Origin: Bacteroidota bacterium | GTDB lineage: Bacteria; Bacteroidota; Bacteroidia; Bacteroidales; ML635J-15 | DNA: 64,000 nucleotides | Reading direction: 5' to 3' | Assembly: GCA_029558535.1 (NCBI GenBank) | Contig: JAKQEK010000071.1 | Location: 1 to 64,000 of the forward strand | In this document: positions 28,463 to 36,533 of the stretch, piece after piece | Numbering within the stretch: position 1 is the first letter of the stretch | Layout: every line of letters begins with the position of its first letter | Notes under the pieces: generated by a model | Database searches by the model: none | What the model was told of the DNA's origin: nothing | What the model saw: only the letters and a program-made list of their open reading frames with translations | Translations under genes and position numbers: made by a program

Positions 28463-30193
28463 ATGGATTATATTGGATTAAGTGAACAGGAAATAATCAG
28501 AAGAGAAGCTTTAAAGGAATTGCAAACTTTGGGAATAAATGCTTATCCCGCAGCAGAATATCCTGTAAATATTTTCAGCAAAGATATTTTGGACAGATTT
28601 GATGATAATAATATGCCCGAACATTTGCTAAATGTTTGTTTGGCAGGACGTATTATGACCAGAAGAATTATGGGGAATGCTTCTTTTGCCGAATTACAAG
28701 ATAATAAAGGCAGAATTCAGCTTTATTTTAGGAGAGATGATATTTGTACCGGAGAAGATAAAACAATGTATAATACTGTTTTTAAAAGGCTTTTGGATAT
28801 TGGTGATATCATTGGAGTAAAAGGGTATGCTTTCAGAACTCAAATGGGAGAGATCTCAGTTCATGTTAAAGAATTTACTGTTTTAAGCAAATCTATACAT
28901 CCATTACCTATTGTTAAAGAAAAAGACGGGGTAATTTATGATGCTTTTAGCGATCCTGAGCAAAGATACAGAAATCGTTCTATGGATTTAATTGTTAACC
29001 CACAGGTAAAAAGTGCATTTATAAATCGAACAAGATTAACAAATTCGATGCGTTCATTTCTTAATGAAAAAGGCTATCTTGAAGTTGAAACACCAATTTT
29101 ACAACCCTTATACGGAGGAGCTGCAGCTCGTCCATTCAAAACTCATCATAATACTTTAAATCAGACACTTTATCTTAGAATTGCTAATGAATTATACCTT
29201 AAAAGACTAATTGTTGGCGGATTTGATGGAGTTTATGAGTTTGCTAAAGATTTTAGAAATGAAGGAATGGATAGGTTTCATAATCCTGAATTTACACAGA
29301 TGGAGTTGTATGTTGCCTATAAGGATTACAATTGGATGATGAATCTGGTTGAGGAGATGGTTGAACGTATTTCAATTGATTTGCACGGGGATACTAAGGT
29401 TCAGTTAGGCGAAAAAATTATCGATTTCAAACGTCCTTGGAAAAGATATACAATGTATGAAGCAATACAAAATTTTACCGGAATTGACATCTCCAATTTA
29501 TCTGAAAACGAATTACGTCAGGAAGCCAGAAATCTGAAAGTAGAAATAGATGATTCGATGGGCAAGGGCAAAATAATAGATGAAATATTTGGTGCATATT
29601 GTGAAAAAGAGTTGATACAGCCAACTTTTATTACAGATTACCCGATAGAAATGTCTCCTTTGGCAAAAAAACACAGAAGTGTTGACGGTTTGGTTGAACG
29701 TTTTGAAGCAATTTGTAACGGAAAGGAAATTTGTAATGCTTATTCAGAGTTAAACGATCCAATTGACCAAAGAGAAAGATTCGAACAACAGCTTGTGTTG
29801 GCAAAACGTGGTGACGAAGAAGCTATGATGCTTGATGAAGATTTTCTCAAAGCTATAGAAATTGGAATGCCTCCAACAGCAGGGCTAGGAATCGGAATAG
29901 ACAGATTGACAATGATTATGACCAACTCTGCATCAATTCAAGATGTGATTTTCTTTCCTCAAATGAGACCGGAAAAGAAAGCAGAGACATTTGACGAGTC
30001 TGTTTTTATGGAACTAGGCATAGAAGAAGTTTGGGCAAAAATACTTTTTAAAGCAGGATATACATCAGTCAAGATGCTTAAAGAAGCTAATCCCGGCAAA
30101 TTACATCAGATTCTTTGCGGGTGGAACAAAAAAAATAAACTAGGATTGCAAAATCCAACGCCCGATCAGGTAGCAGTTTGGATAAACTCGTAA
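28463..30193 (+). CDS. lysS: Lysyl-tRNA synthetase, class II, with C-terminal extension
   Basis: Charges tRNA-Lys. 576 residues from the ATG at 28463 (the longer frame starts at a TTG). An N-terminal OB anticodon domain ([30 protein letters not shown]) is followed by class II motif 1 ([25 protein letters not shown]), motif 2 ([20 protein letters not shown]) and motif 3 ([14 protein letters not shown]). The core ends with [13 protein letters not shown]; about 70 extra residues follow, ending [20 protein letters not shown], a helical tail beyond the length of E. coli LysRS. The stop overlaps the NhaC gene start (TAATG). Confidence 0.96.
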   Translation: MDYIGLSEQEIIRREALKELQTLGINAYPAAEYPVNIFSKDILDRFDDNNMPEHLLNVCLAGRIMTRRIMGNASFAELQDNKGRIQLYFRRDDICTGEDKTMYNTVFKRLLDIGDIIGVKGYAFRTQMGEISVHVKEFTVLSKSIHPLPIVKEKDGVIYDAFSDPEQRYRNRSMDLIVNPQVKSAFINRTRLTNSMRSFLNEKGYLEVETPILQPLYGGAAARPFKTHHNTLNQTLYLRIANELYLKRLIVGGFDGVYEFAKDFRNEGMDRFHNPEFTQMELYVAYKDYNWMMNLVEEMVERISIDLHGDTKVQLGEKIIDFKRPWKRYTMYEAIQNFTGIDISNLSENELRQEARNLKVEIDDSMGKGKIIDEIFGAYCEKELIQPTFITDYPIEMSPLAKKHRSVDGLVERFEAICNGKEICNAYSELNDPIDQRERFEQQLVLAKRGDEEAMMLDEDFLKAIEIGMPPTAGLGIGIDRLTMIMTNSASIQDVIFFPQMRPEKKAETFDESVFMELGIEEVWAKILFKAGYTSVKMLKEANPGKLHQILCGWNKKNKLGLQNPTPDQVAVWINS

Positions 30194-32133
30194 TGTCAGG
30201 ATTAAAACGAATAGCGATTTTTGTTTTAACGCTTCTGATTTTTTCAGCAAGTGCTAATGCGACTGCTAATAAAATTAAATCTGTAAAAATTGACCATGGT
30301 TTTACTGTTATCGAGGGTATCCCGGTTGAGGTTTGTCTTACTGTTCTTGATGGTGACGGTCAAATAATTGATATTAATTGTACTTCGATCGTTAAAATTA
30401 ATTGTGAAAAGTTAGATGTTACTTTTATTAATGGAGCAACTAGTTTTGAATATGTATTTAAGGAAAAATCGGATATAATTATTGAATGTGACGAAATTGT
30501 TACAATCAAGACGGTAAATCCTATTCCATTATGGTTTTCAATAATCCCTCCACTGATAGCTATATTGTGTGCACTTATTTTTAAAGAGGTTTTTTCTGCT
30601 TTATTTTTAGGAATTTTTAGCGGATCTTTAATTATCTGGATTTATTCCGGAGCAGGAGTATTTAACTCGTTTTTTAAAGCAATATTCTCTGTATTTGACA
30701 GATATGTCGTTGCAGCACTATCTGAATCAACACATGTGTCAATAATTATTTTCTCTATGCTGATTGGAGGCACTGTTCATATAATTACCAAAAACGGTGG
30801 AATGCAGGGGATTATAAATTTTCTTTCGAAATACGCAAGAAGTCAGCGATCAGGTCAATTGGTAACTTTTTTATTGGGTATCCTTATCTTTTTTGATGAT
30901 TATGCCAATACATTGGTTGTAGGGAATACGATGAGACCGGTAACAGATAAGTTAAAAATTTCGCGTGAAAAACTGGCTTATGTCGTTGACAGTACTGCCG
31001 CTCCTGTTGCGTCAATTGCATTTGTTACAACATGGATTGGTGCTGAACTAAGTTATATACAGTCATCTTTAATAAACCTTAATCTTGAAGTCAGTGCTTA
31101 TAATGTTTTCTTTTCGAGTTTGAAATATTCGTTTTATCCGATTATCACTCTTGTGTTTGTTTTTATGCTTATTTATATGCGTAGAGATTACGGCTCAATG
31201 TATAAAGCAGAATTAAGGGCAAGACAGAAGGGCGTGACAGCTTCGGATCAGGAACAGAAAATACAGTGTGAATTAAACGAATTCAAAGTTTCTGAAAAAA
31301 CAAAAGCCAGAGCCTTTAATGCATTAATACCGGTAGGAATTATTGTGTTTGGAACAATTGCCGGACTTTTTTACACCGGTTGGGATACAAAGATATGGAA
31401 TGACAATTCGATTGGTTTTTTGACAAAACTTTCTGCAATAATAGGGAAATCAGATTCATATAAAGCTCTCATATGGGCATCTTCAGGTGGATTGATAATT
31501 GCTTTTGTTTTAACAACAATTCAAAAAATCATGTCTTTGAAAGAAGTTGCAGAAAGTATGCTCAATGGGTTTAAATCAATGTTAACAGCAATTCTTATTT
31601 TAACACTAGCATGGTCTTTGGCAGGTCTGATATCTGATTTGCATACTTCGAATTTTATTACGCAGGTAATCAGTACAACAAGTATAAGCACAGGTTGGTT
31701 ACCTTTAATAACATTTATTGTATCTGGTCTAATTGCTTTTAGTACAGGTTCGTCTTGGGGTACTATGGCGATAATGTACCCGCTTATATTACCTGCAACA
31801 TGGTTGTTGTGTCAGCAATCGGGCTTGGACCATGAGGCTTCATTAGCCGTTTTTTCTCATGTTACGTCAACTGTTATTGCCGGCTCGGTCTTTGGTGATC
31901 ATTGTTCACCAATTTCTGATACAACAATTCTTAGCTCTCTTGCGTCATCATGTAATCACATTCAGCATGTAAGAACTCAATTACCTTATGCTTTAACTGT
32001 AGCTCTGATTTGTCTTATATTTGGAACTCTTCCTGTTGCATTTGGCGTTTCTGTTTGGTTGATATTTCCGCTGTTGATATTCTTTGTGTGGCTTACTATA
32101 CGAATATTGGGAAAAAAGTATGACGTAAACTAA
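30193..32133 (+). CDS. NhaC-family Na+/H+ antiporter with an N-terminal exported domain
   Basis: Inner-membrane transporter of 646 residues from the ATG sharing a base with the lysS stop. A signal-like segment (1-22) precedes about 85 residues of Ig-like, beta-rich sequence, then a polytopic region with the NhaC signature: FFDDYANTLVVGNTMRPVTDKLKISREKLAYVVD, STAAPVASIAFVTTWIG and, late, FGDHCSPISDTTILSSLASSCNHIQHVRTQ. Family members exchange Na+ for H+ or, in some paralogues, move organic anions, so the substrate is inferred. The small Cys-tail gene follows 7 nt later. Confidence 0.85.
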   Translation: MSGLKRIAIFVLTLLIFSASANATANKIKSVKIDHGFTVIEGIPVEVCLTVLDGDGQIIDINCTSIVKINCEKLDVTFINGATSFEYVFKEKSDIIIECDEIVTIKTVNPIPLWFSIIPPLIAILCALIFKEVFSALFLGIFSGSLIIWIYSGAGVFNSFFKAIFSVFDRYVVAALSESTHVSIIIFSMLIGGTVHIITKNGGMQGIINFLSKYARSQRSGQLVTFLLGILIFFDDYANTLVVGNTMRPVTDKLKISREKLAYVVDSTAAPVASIAFVTTWIGAELSYIQSSLINLNLEVSAYNVFFSSLKYSFYPIITLVFVFMLIYMRRDYGSMYKAELRARQKGVTASDQEQKIQCELNEFKVSEKTKARAFNALIPVGIIVFGTIAGLFYTGWDTKIWNDNSIGFLTKLSAIIGKSDSYKALIWASSGGLIIAFVLTTIQKIMSLKEVAESMLNGFKSMLTAILILTLAWSLAGLISDLHTSNFITQVISTTSISTGWLPLITFIVSGLIAFSTGSSWGTMAIMYPLILPATWLLCQQSGLDHEASLAVFSHVTSTVIAGSVFGDHCSPISDTTILSSLASSCNHIQHVRTQLPYALTVALICLIFGTLPVAFGVSVWLIFPLLIFFVWLTIRILGKKYDVN

Positions 32134-32140
32134 TTAAGAT

Positions 32141-32371
32141 ATGATTTTTAAAATACTTATACCTGTTATAATAATTCTTATTTTGGTCGTGTTAGGACTG
32201 GGAATAGGAATAATTTTTTCGAAGAAAAAGAAATTTCCCGAGGGTTCGATCGGTAAAAATAAAGATATGCAGAAACTGAAAATTACCTGCGCCAAACATG
32301 ACGAATTGCATTTGTGCGGAAAGGATGGAGGATGTTGTGGTTCTGATTTAGAAAATGGTCACAAAATTTAA
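32141..32371 (+). CDS. Small single-pass membrane protein with a Cys-rich tail
   Basis: 76 residues. One membrane helix (4-26), then a basic stretch KKKK (28-31), which by the positive-inside rule puts the tail in the cytoplasm. The tail has four cysteines, C50, C59, C65 and C66 (ITCAKHDELHLCG, GGCCGS), plus nearby His, a plausible metal or Fe-S site. It recalls the general plan of NqrM (one helix plus a Cys tail), but I cannot confirm homology. It is 7 nt after the transporter gene, so the two are probably co-expressed. Confidence 0.6.
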   Translation: MIFKILIPVIIILILVVLGLGIGIIFSKKKKFPEGSIGKNKDMQKLKITCAKHDELHLCGKDGGCCGSDLENGHKI

Positions 32372-32722
32372 TGGTAATCTTCCTAATTTCGAAGTTATTT
32401 TAAAATATATTTAATTATTTAGCTGGTTCAAAAATCTGAGCCCGGAGGGCTCAAATATCAGTAACCCTGACTTTTAAGTCGGGGTTCACAAGCTAGAACA
32501 ATAGCTTTTGGCATATGTATTTGTCAAAATTGGGGAGTGTCTGGAGGGTACAAATACTATGACAAAAGCGAATATTAGATACCAGCTAAATAATTACGTT
32601 ATATTAAACATTTCTTATCTTAAAATTAGAGTAGGCAAGTCTAATAATCATTTTGAGTAAATTTAGGTAACATAGAAAAATTACACCAAGTATAGTTTTG
32701 ACTAATTTTTTATGGGTGTAAA
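32372..32722. other. Intergenic stretch between convergent genes, holding a structured repeat
   Basis: The region is dominated by the repeat at 32412-32596. The remaining 126 bp before the glycosyltransferase end is AT-rich, with no terminator hairpin I can support. A near-repeat of ttgg/attttt flanks the stop side. Confidence 0.5.
32412..32596 (+). repeat. Structured interspersed repeat, full copy with perfect 16-bp terminal inverted repeats
   Basis: 185 bp. Ends taattatttagctggt (32412-32427) and accagctaaataatta (32581-32596) are exact reverse complements. Interior, in order: hairpin gagccc-gga-gggctc (32438-32452); a stem of gactt/aagtc near 32468-32487 with one base change against the other copy; aagctagaacaatagctt; then gtatttgt (32517-32524) pairing with acaaatac near 32550. 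The whole can fold as a closed multi-branched structure. It carries no open frame. It lies 40 nt after the small membrane protein stop, between convergent genes. Confidence 0.85.
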
Positions 32723-33817
32723 TTAAAGGTCCGCAAAAACTTCAAGCAGTTTATCTTTTTCATTTTCCCAATTCAATAATTCTGCTGCCTTAATACAATT
32801 AGCATTATAATTTTCCAGTTTAGCCTTGTCGTTCAATAAGGCAATAATAAGTTCTTTTAGTTCGTCAGCATCTTTTATATTAGCTGCAACACCTATAGAA
32901 TAGTTATCAACGATTTTTCTCATTTCCGGAAGATCTGAACAAATAACAGGAACTCCGGCTTGAATGTAATCAAATATCTTGTTTGGAAGGGCATATTTGT
33001 AATTAAGACTGTTGCCTTGTTCCAGCGAAAATCCGATTTTTGCCGTTTGTGTAAGCTGATGAAGAGAATCAAAGTCAAGCACTCCTTTAAATATAATCCG
33101 GTCAGTGATATCTAATTCTTCAGTCATTTTCTTTAACTTATCTTCAAGATTCCCTTTTCCTGCAATATATAATTTGCAATTTTCCATTGCTGCAACTGCT
33201 TTAATCATGATGTCAACTCCACGATCTTTGTTTATTGCTCCCTGATATACCAGAATATTATCACGTTTATCAAAGTCTGTTGTAATGTGTTTTTGTACAG
33301 GTAGATTTCTAACCACCTTCATATTGATATCATATAAACTATTATAATAATCTGCAATCGGCTGACAAACAGTATATGAACGATTAGCTTTTTTTATACA
33401 GATTCTTTCAACAAAAAGCCAGATTTTTTTCTTTAGCTTTTTATCTGCTAATTCAGGTACTTCGGTAAACAGTTCATGACTATCATAGACTAATTTTTTT
33501 CTTTTTAATCGCGCTGCGAATGTATTTGCCAATAATGTGTCCAAGTCGTTCGAAAGAAAGATATCAGCTTTTGAAAACATCAATAAAAAAAACAGACGAC
33601 AATTAAGACATAGGTAAAATAGTAATCCATTGTTAAACAGTAATTTAACTCTTTTAAATTTATATTGTCTTTCAGATATTTCGGGGCTGTTTTTTAGCCT
33701 ACGACCAACAAGTAAAACTTCATATCCTGCCTCCGTAAGTGTATCGCAGATGCGATGAACTCTTTGGTCAATGCACAAATCATTTGAAACGGATACTATT
33801 ATTTTTTTGTCAGTCAT
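32723..33817 (-). CDS. Glycosyltransferase family 4
   Basis: GT-B fold, GT4-like, 364 residues, probably transferring a sugar from an NDP donor onto an envelope glycan or lipid acceptor. N-terminal: ICDTLTEAGYEVLLVGRR, DIFLSNDLDTLLA, LVYDSHELFTEVPEL. C-terminal donor domain: ILVYQGAINKDRGVDIMIKAV, KLYIAGKGNLEDKL, IIFKGVLDF and LPNKIFDYIQAGVPVICSDLPEMRKIV, the usual E/D-x7-E-like region. No signal peptide. It is divergent from murB and not in a glycan cluster, so the acceptor is unknown. Confidence 0.85.
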   Translation of the reverse strand: MTDKKIIVSVSNDLCIDQRVHRICDTLTEAGYEVLLVGRRLKNSPEISERQYKFKRVKLLFNNGLLFYLCLNCRLFFLLMFSKADIFLSNDLDTLLANTFAARLKRKKLVYDSHELFTEVPELADKKLKKKIWLFVERICIKKANRSYTVCQPIADYYNSLYDINMKVVRNLPVQKHITTDFDKRDNILVYQGAINKDRGVDIMIKAVAAMENCKLYIAGKGNLEDKLKKMTEELDITDRIIFKGVLDFDSLHQLTQTAKIGFSLEQGNSLNYKYALPNKIFDYIQAGVPVICSDLPEMRKIVDNYSIGVAANIKDADELKELIIALLNDKAKLENYNANCIKAAELLNWENEKDKLLEVFADL

Positions 33818-33834
33818 TATAACGATTTATTTTT

Positions 33835-33881
33835 CAAAGATACATAAATGCAATAGTACAGAAAAAAAATATTTAACTTTG
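33835..33881. promoter_or_regulatory. Back-to-back promoters, glycosyltransferase / murB
   Basis: The minus strand has TATCTTTG (33835-33842), 17 bp before the glycosyltransferase ATG. The plus strand has TAACTTTG (33874-33881), 15 bp before the murB ATG. Both match TAnnTTTG. Confidence 0.55.
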
Positions 33882-33896
33882 TCTAAAATATGTTAA

Positions 33897-34913
33897 ATGA
33901 AAATTTTTGAGAATTATTGTCTGAAAGAAAATAATACTTTTAAAATACGAGTAGTTGCAGATAGATTTATTGAGTATGATTCAGACGATGATATTATACA
34001 ATTTTTGCAGAGTAATGAGAAACTGTTAGAAGATAAATTTTTAGTGCTTGGTGAGGGTAGTAATATTTTATTTACAGACAATTTTAAGGGTACGATTTTT
34101 CATCCTGCAACAAAAAAGATAGAAGTAGAGCAGGAACTTGATAATAATGTAATTGTACGGGTTTCGGCAGGGCTTATCTGGGATGATTTTGTGGCCTGGA
34201 CAATAAATAATAATTATTACGGACTTGAAAACTTATCTTTAATACCTGGAACTGTCGGAGCTGCTGCAGTGCAAAATATCGGGGCTTATGGTTCTGAAGC
34301 AGGCAATTTTATTGATTCAGTAACATATTATGATTTAAGAGATAAGAGTGTTGTTACACTCAGTTGTAAAGAATGTGAATTCGGATATCGTTGCAGCATA
34401 TTTAAGACAGCATTAAAAAATAGGATTATAATAATGTCTGTAAAATTTTGTCTAAATAAATTCCCCGCTCTAAATACAGATTATGCAGATATTAAGAATT
34501 TTTTTGGAACAAAAACCGACATTAATCCACTAGAATTGAGGAATGCAGTGATACAAATTCGTAATAACAAACTTCCTGATCCGAAGATTATAGGAAATGC
34601 CGGTAGTTTTTTTAAAAATCCGGTTGTCAATAAGGTTAAATTCGACAGTCTGCTGCTCGAATTCCCTGATTTACGTTACTATATTGTTAATGATAATAAT
34701 TACAAATTGGCAGCAGGTTGGATGATTGACAAATGCGGATTAAAAGGCTTTGAAAAGAACGGTGTGGCAGTTCACGAAAAACAGGCATTGGTTATAGTCA
34801 ACAAAACCGGTAATGTCAGTGGTCATGATATTGTGAAATTTTCAGAATATATTCAAAATAAAGTATTTGAGTTGTTTAAAGTGAGGTTAGAACCTGAAGT
34901 AATTTTTGTATAG
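33897..34913 (+). CDS. murB: UDP-N-acetylenolpyruvoylglucosamine reductase
   Basis: FAD-dependent NADPH reductase producing UDP-MurNAc in peptidoglycan synthesis; 338 residues, the long type I form. It has FAD-binding GEGSNILFTDNFKGTIF, then LSLIPGTVGAAAVQNIGAYGSEA, EFGYRCSIFK (active-site Tyr and Arg), GNAGSFFKNPVV (catalytic Ser) and AAGWMIDKCGLKGFEKNGVAVHEKQALVIVN (C-terminal Glu region). It has its own promoter and is followed by a terminator-like hairpin. Confidence 0.96.
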   Translation: MKIFENYCLKENNTFKIRVVADRFIEYDSDDDIIQFLQSNEKLLEDKFLVLGEGSNILFTDNFKGTIFHPATKKIEVEQELDNNVIVRVSAGLIWDDFVAWTINNNYYGLENLSLIPGTVGAAAVQNIGAYGSEAGNFIDSVTYYDLRDKSVVTLSCKECEFGYRCSIFKTALKNRIIIMSVKFCLNKFPALNTDYADIKNFFGTKTDINPLELRNAVIQIRNNKLPDPKIIGNAGSFFKNPVVNKVKFDSLLLEFPDLRYYIVNDNNYKLAAGWMIDKCGLKGFEKNGVAVHEKQALVIVNKTGNVSGHDIVKFSEYIQNKVFELFKVRLEPEVIFV

Positions 34914-34934
34914 TTGTCCGCGGGTTTTGTCATG

Positions 34935-34985
34935 ATTTTTGCCACCTCGATTTGCTCGGTGACCTGGCAAAAATGTTTTTTCTTT
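34935..34985 (+). terminator. Probable murB terminator hairpin
   Basis: Arms atttttgcca (34935-34944) and tggcaaaaat (34965-34974) pair perfectly around a 20 nt loop and are followed by a T-rich stretch. It begins 21 nt past the murB stop. Confidence 0.5.
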
Positions 34986-34990
34986 TAAAT

Positions 34991-35057
34991 CGGTGATTTC
35001 GACTCCGCTCAATCACCTAGCAGAAACCAAGGTGATTGAGCGGAGTCGAAATCACCG
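34991..35057. repeat. Perfect 28-bp inverted repeat with 11-nt loop
   Basis: Arms 34991-35018 and 35030-35057 are exact reverse complements, reading cggtgatttcgactccgctc then aatcacct. The 11 nt loop is agcagaaacca. The stem is far more GC-rich than its surroundings, has no T-tract and carries no ORF, so it looks like a palindromic repeat rather than a gene's terminator. Confidence 0.85.
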
Positions 35058-35067
35058 ACACCAAATC

Positions 35068-35106
35068 CTACTCAAACACCACCTTCTCCACTTTCACCAA
35101 TCCCCG
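35068..35106 (-). pseudogene. Remnant of a T9SS C-terminal sorting domain gene end
   Basis: On the minus strand this encodes RGLVKVEKVVFE-stop, nearly identical to the last residues GKLVKVEKVVFE-stop of the intact T9SS protein at 36534-38198. The DNA differs at only two positions across the 28 bases aaacaccacctt.tccac.ttcaccaat. A stop codon interrupts the frame immediately upstream. It is probably the leftover 3' end of a paralogous gene deleted here; the IS110 element lies between remnant and paralogue. Confidence 0.6.
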
Positions 35107-35242
35107 CTACCTTTAGATTTGCATTTACAAATTAACAATTAGATTTTTTATAAAGAAATAATGATTATAATTAAAGGATTTCTTTTTTTGTTTCTTTTTT
35201 TCTTTGTTGAAAACATTTAAATTGTTAATAAGTATAAATAAA

Positions 35243-35380
35243 AAAGAATGGGGTGAACTTTCTCCGCTCCAAGGCTAGAGACCTATTTGCGGTATTAGTC
35301 CCCATTCTTTAATTAAAGGCAGCAAAGGACCAAATAGAATTTCAGATCTTTCCTAATAAAGGTTTTAGTCAAAACTGCCA
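35243..35380 (+). ncRNA. Candidate IS110 bridge RNA region
   Basis: Upstream of the transposase two consecutive stem-loops can form. The first has arms aaagaatgggg (35243-35253) and ccccattcttt (35300-35310), a perfect 11 bp, with an inner ccgc/gcgg stem (35264-35267/35289-35292) splitting the loop. The second has ggcag/ctgcc (35318-35322/35375-35379) with an inner gacc/ggtt pairing. Two bulged loops in the IS110 left end match the target-binding and donor-binding loops of known bridge RNAs. Guide pairing was not verified. Confidence 0.5.
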
Positions 35381-35412
35381 ATTTTTTAATTGTTAAATTA
35401 AAACACAAAGTT

Positions 35413-36408
35413 ATGAAAATTTATGATGTTATCGGAATTGATGTTAGCAAACTAACTATTGATGTGGCTATTCATCAAACCAAGGATTACCAACAGTTTG
35501 AAAACACAAACAAAGGGTTTGGTGTTCTTTGCAAATGGGCGTTGTCGCAAAGTAAAGCAACTAAAGAGACCTTATTATTTGTATTTGAACATACAGGTCT
35601 TTACTCTCACAATCTAGCGATTTACCTTTCTACGAAAGAGTTTAATTTTTTAATGGTTCCTGGTCTGGAAATTAAAAGGTCGTTAGGTATAGCAAGAGGT
35701 AAAGATGATAAGATTGACGCTGGAAAAATAGCACGTTATGCATATAGATTAAGGGATGAAATATCTCCCACCACCCTTCCCTCAGATGAGATACGAAACT
35801 TAAAACATTTATTATCATTAAGAGATCGGATGGTAAAGCAAAGAGCAGGATATAAAGCTAGTTTAAAAGAAATGAAACGTGTATTAAAAAGGTCAGAAAA
35901 TTCAGTTCTTTTTACATCACAAGAATCTTTGATTGCAACCTTGGATAAGCAAATTGATAAAATGGATAATCAAATGGATGAAATGATATTGCAAAATAAA
36001 CAACTGAAAAGACAATACGATTTAATAACAAGTATTAAGGGCATTGGACCACAAATAGCATTGTATGTAATTGCAACAACAGAGGGCTTTTTAAAGTTTA
36101 ATACAAGCCGGAGTTTTGCATCTTATTGCGGTATTGCTCCATTCCCAAATACCTCAGGAACTAGCATTCGTGGTAAAACTAAAGTAAGCAATTTAGCTAA
36201 TAAAAAAATGAAAAGTTTGTTTGATTTAGCCGCAAAATCTGCAATACAGCACAATCAAGAAATGAAACTATATTACCATAAAAGAACAGGTGAAGGTAAA
36301 TCTAAAATGAGTACAATTAACATCATTAGAAATAAACTTTTGGCACGAATATTTGCTGTAGTAAAAAGAGATTCTCCATATGTTGATATAATGATGTATG
36401 CAGCATAA
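35413..36408 (+). CDS. IS110-family transposase (DEDD recombinase)
   Basis: 331 residues, complete. The N-terminal RuvC-like DEDD domain shows D10 in IGIDVSK, E60 in FVFEHTGLY, and the late Asp pair in GKDDKIDAGKIARYA (about 100-106). A coiled-coil linker (KQIDKMDNQMDEMILQNKQ) joins it to the Tnp_2 (transposase_20) domain: SIKGIGPQIALYVIA, FASYCGIAPFPNTSGTSIRGK with the conserved Ser, and NIIRNKLLARIFAVVKR. The family excises and inserts DNA through an RNA-guided, TSD-free mechanism. The intact frame suggests recent activity. Confidence 0.95.
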   Translation: MKIYDVIGIDVSKLTIDVAIHQTKDYQQFENTNKGFGVLCKWALSQSKATKETLLFVFEHTGLYSHNLAIYLSTKEFNFLMVPGLEIKRSLGIARGKDDKIDAGKIARYAYRLRDEISPTTLPSDEIRNLKHLLSLRDRMVKQRAGYKASLKEMKRVLKRSENSVLFTSQESLIATLDKQIDKMDNQMDEMILQNKQLKRQYDLITSIKGIGPQIALYVIATTEGFLKFNTSRSFASYCGIAPFPNTSGTSIRGKTKVSNLANKKMKSLFDLAAKSAIQHNQEMKLYYHKRTGEGKSKMSTINIIRNKLLARIFAVVKRDSPYVDIMMYAA

Positions 36409-36480
36409 TGATGTTAATAAGTGTAAATATTTTAGTGATGTTAATAACTTTTACTAAAAACATTTTTTTTAATCATAGAA

Positions 36481-36503
36481 TACCGCGAGATTACATCTCG
36501 TGG
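36481..36503. repeat. Short hairpin next to the IS110 right end
   Basis: accgcgaga (near 36482) and tctcgtggt pair over 9 bp with one G-T wobble around ttaca. It lies between the IS right end and the 3' end of the T9SS cargo gene. On neither strand is there a clean T-tract, so termination is uncertain. Confidence 0.45.
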
Positions 36504-36533
36504 TTTTGCAGCCCAATGGATGCAACAAAAACT

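Larger units (their letters stand above)
34914..35412. other. Non-coding patch between murB and the IS110 transposase
   Basis: Holds, in order, a terminator hairpin, a 28-bp perfect hairpin, a remnant of a T9SS gene end, about 110 bp of AT-rich DNA, and the IS110 left end with a bridge-RNA-like fold. Each is listed separately. Confidence 0.6.
35223..36429 (+). mobile_element. IS110-family insertion sequence
   Basis: Spans the transposase and the non-coding left end. It is bounded by an 18-bp direct repeat that differs at one base: tgttaataagtataaata at 35223-35240 and tgttaataagtgtaaata at 36412-36429, the latter starting 4 nt after the transposase stop. IS110 elements lack terminal inverted repeats and have the long non-coding end upstream, as here. 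The total of about 1.2 kb fits the family. The exact ends are inferred from the repeat. Confidence 0.65.
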
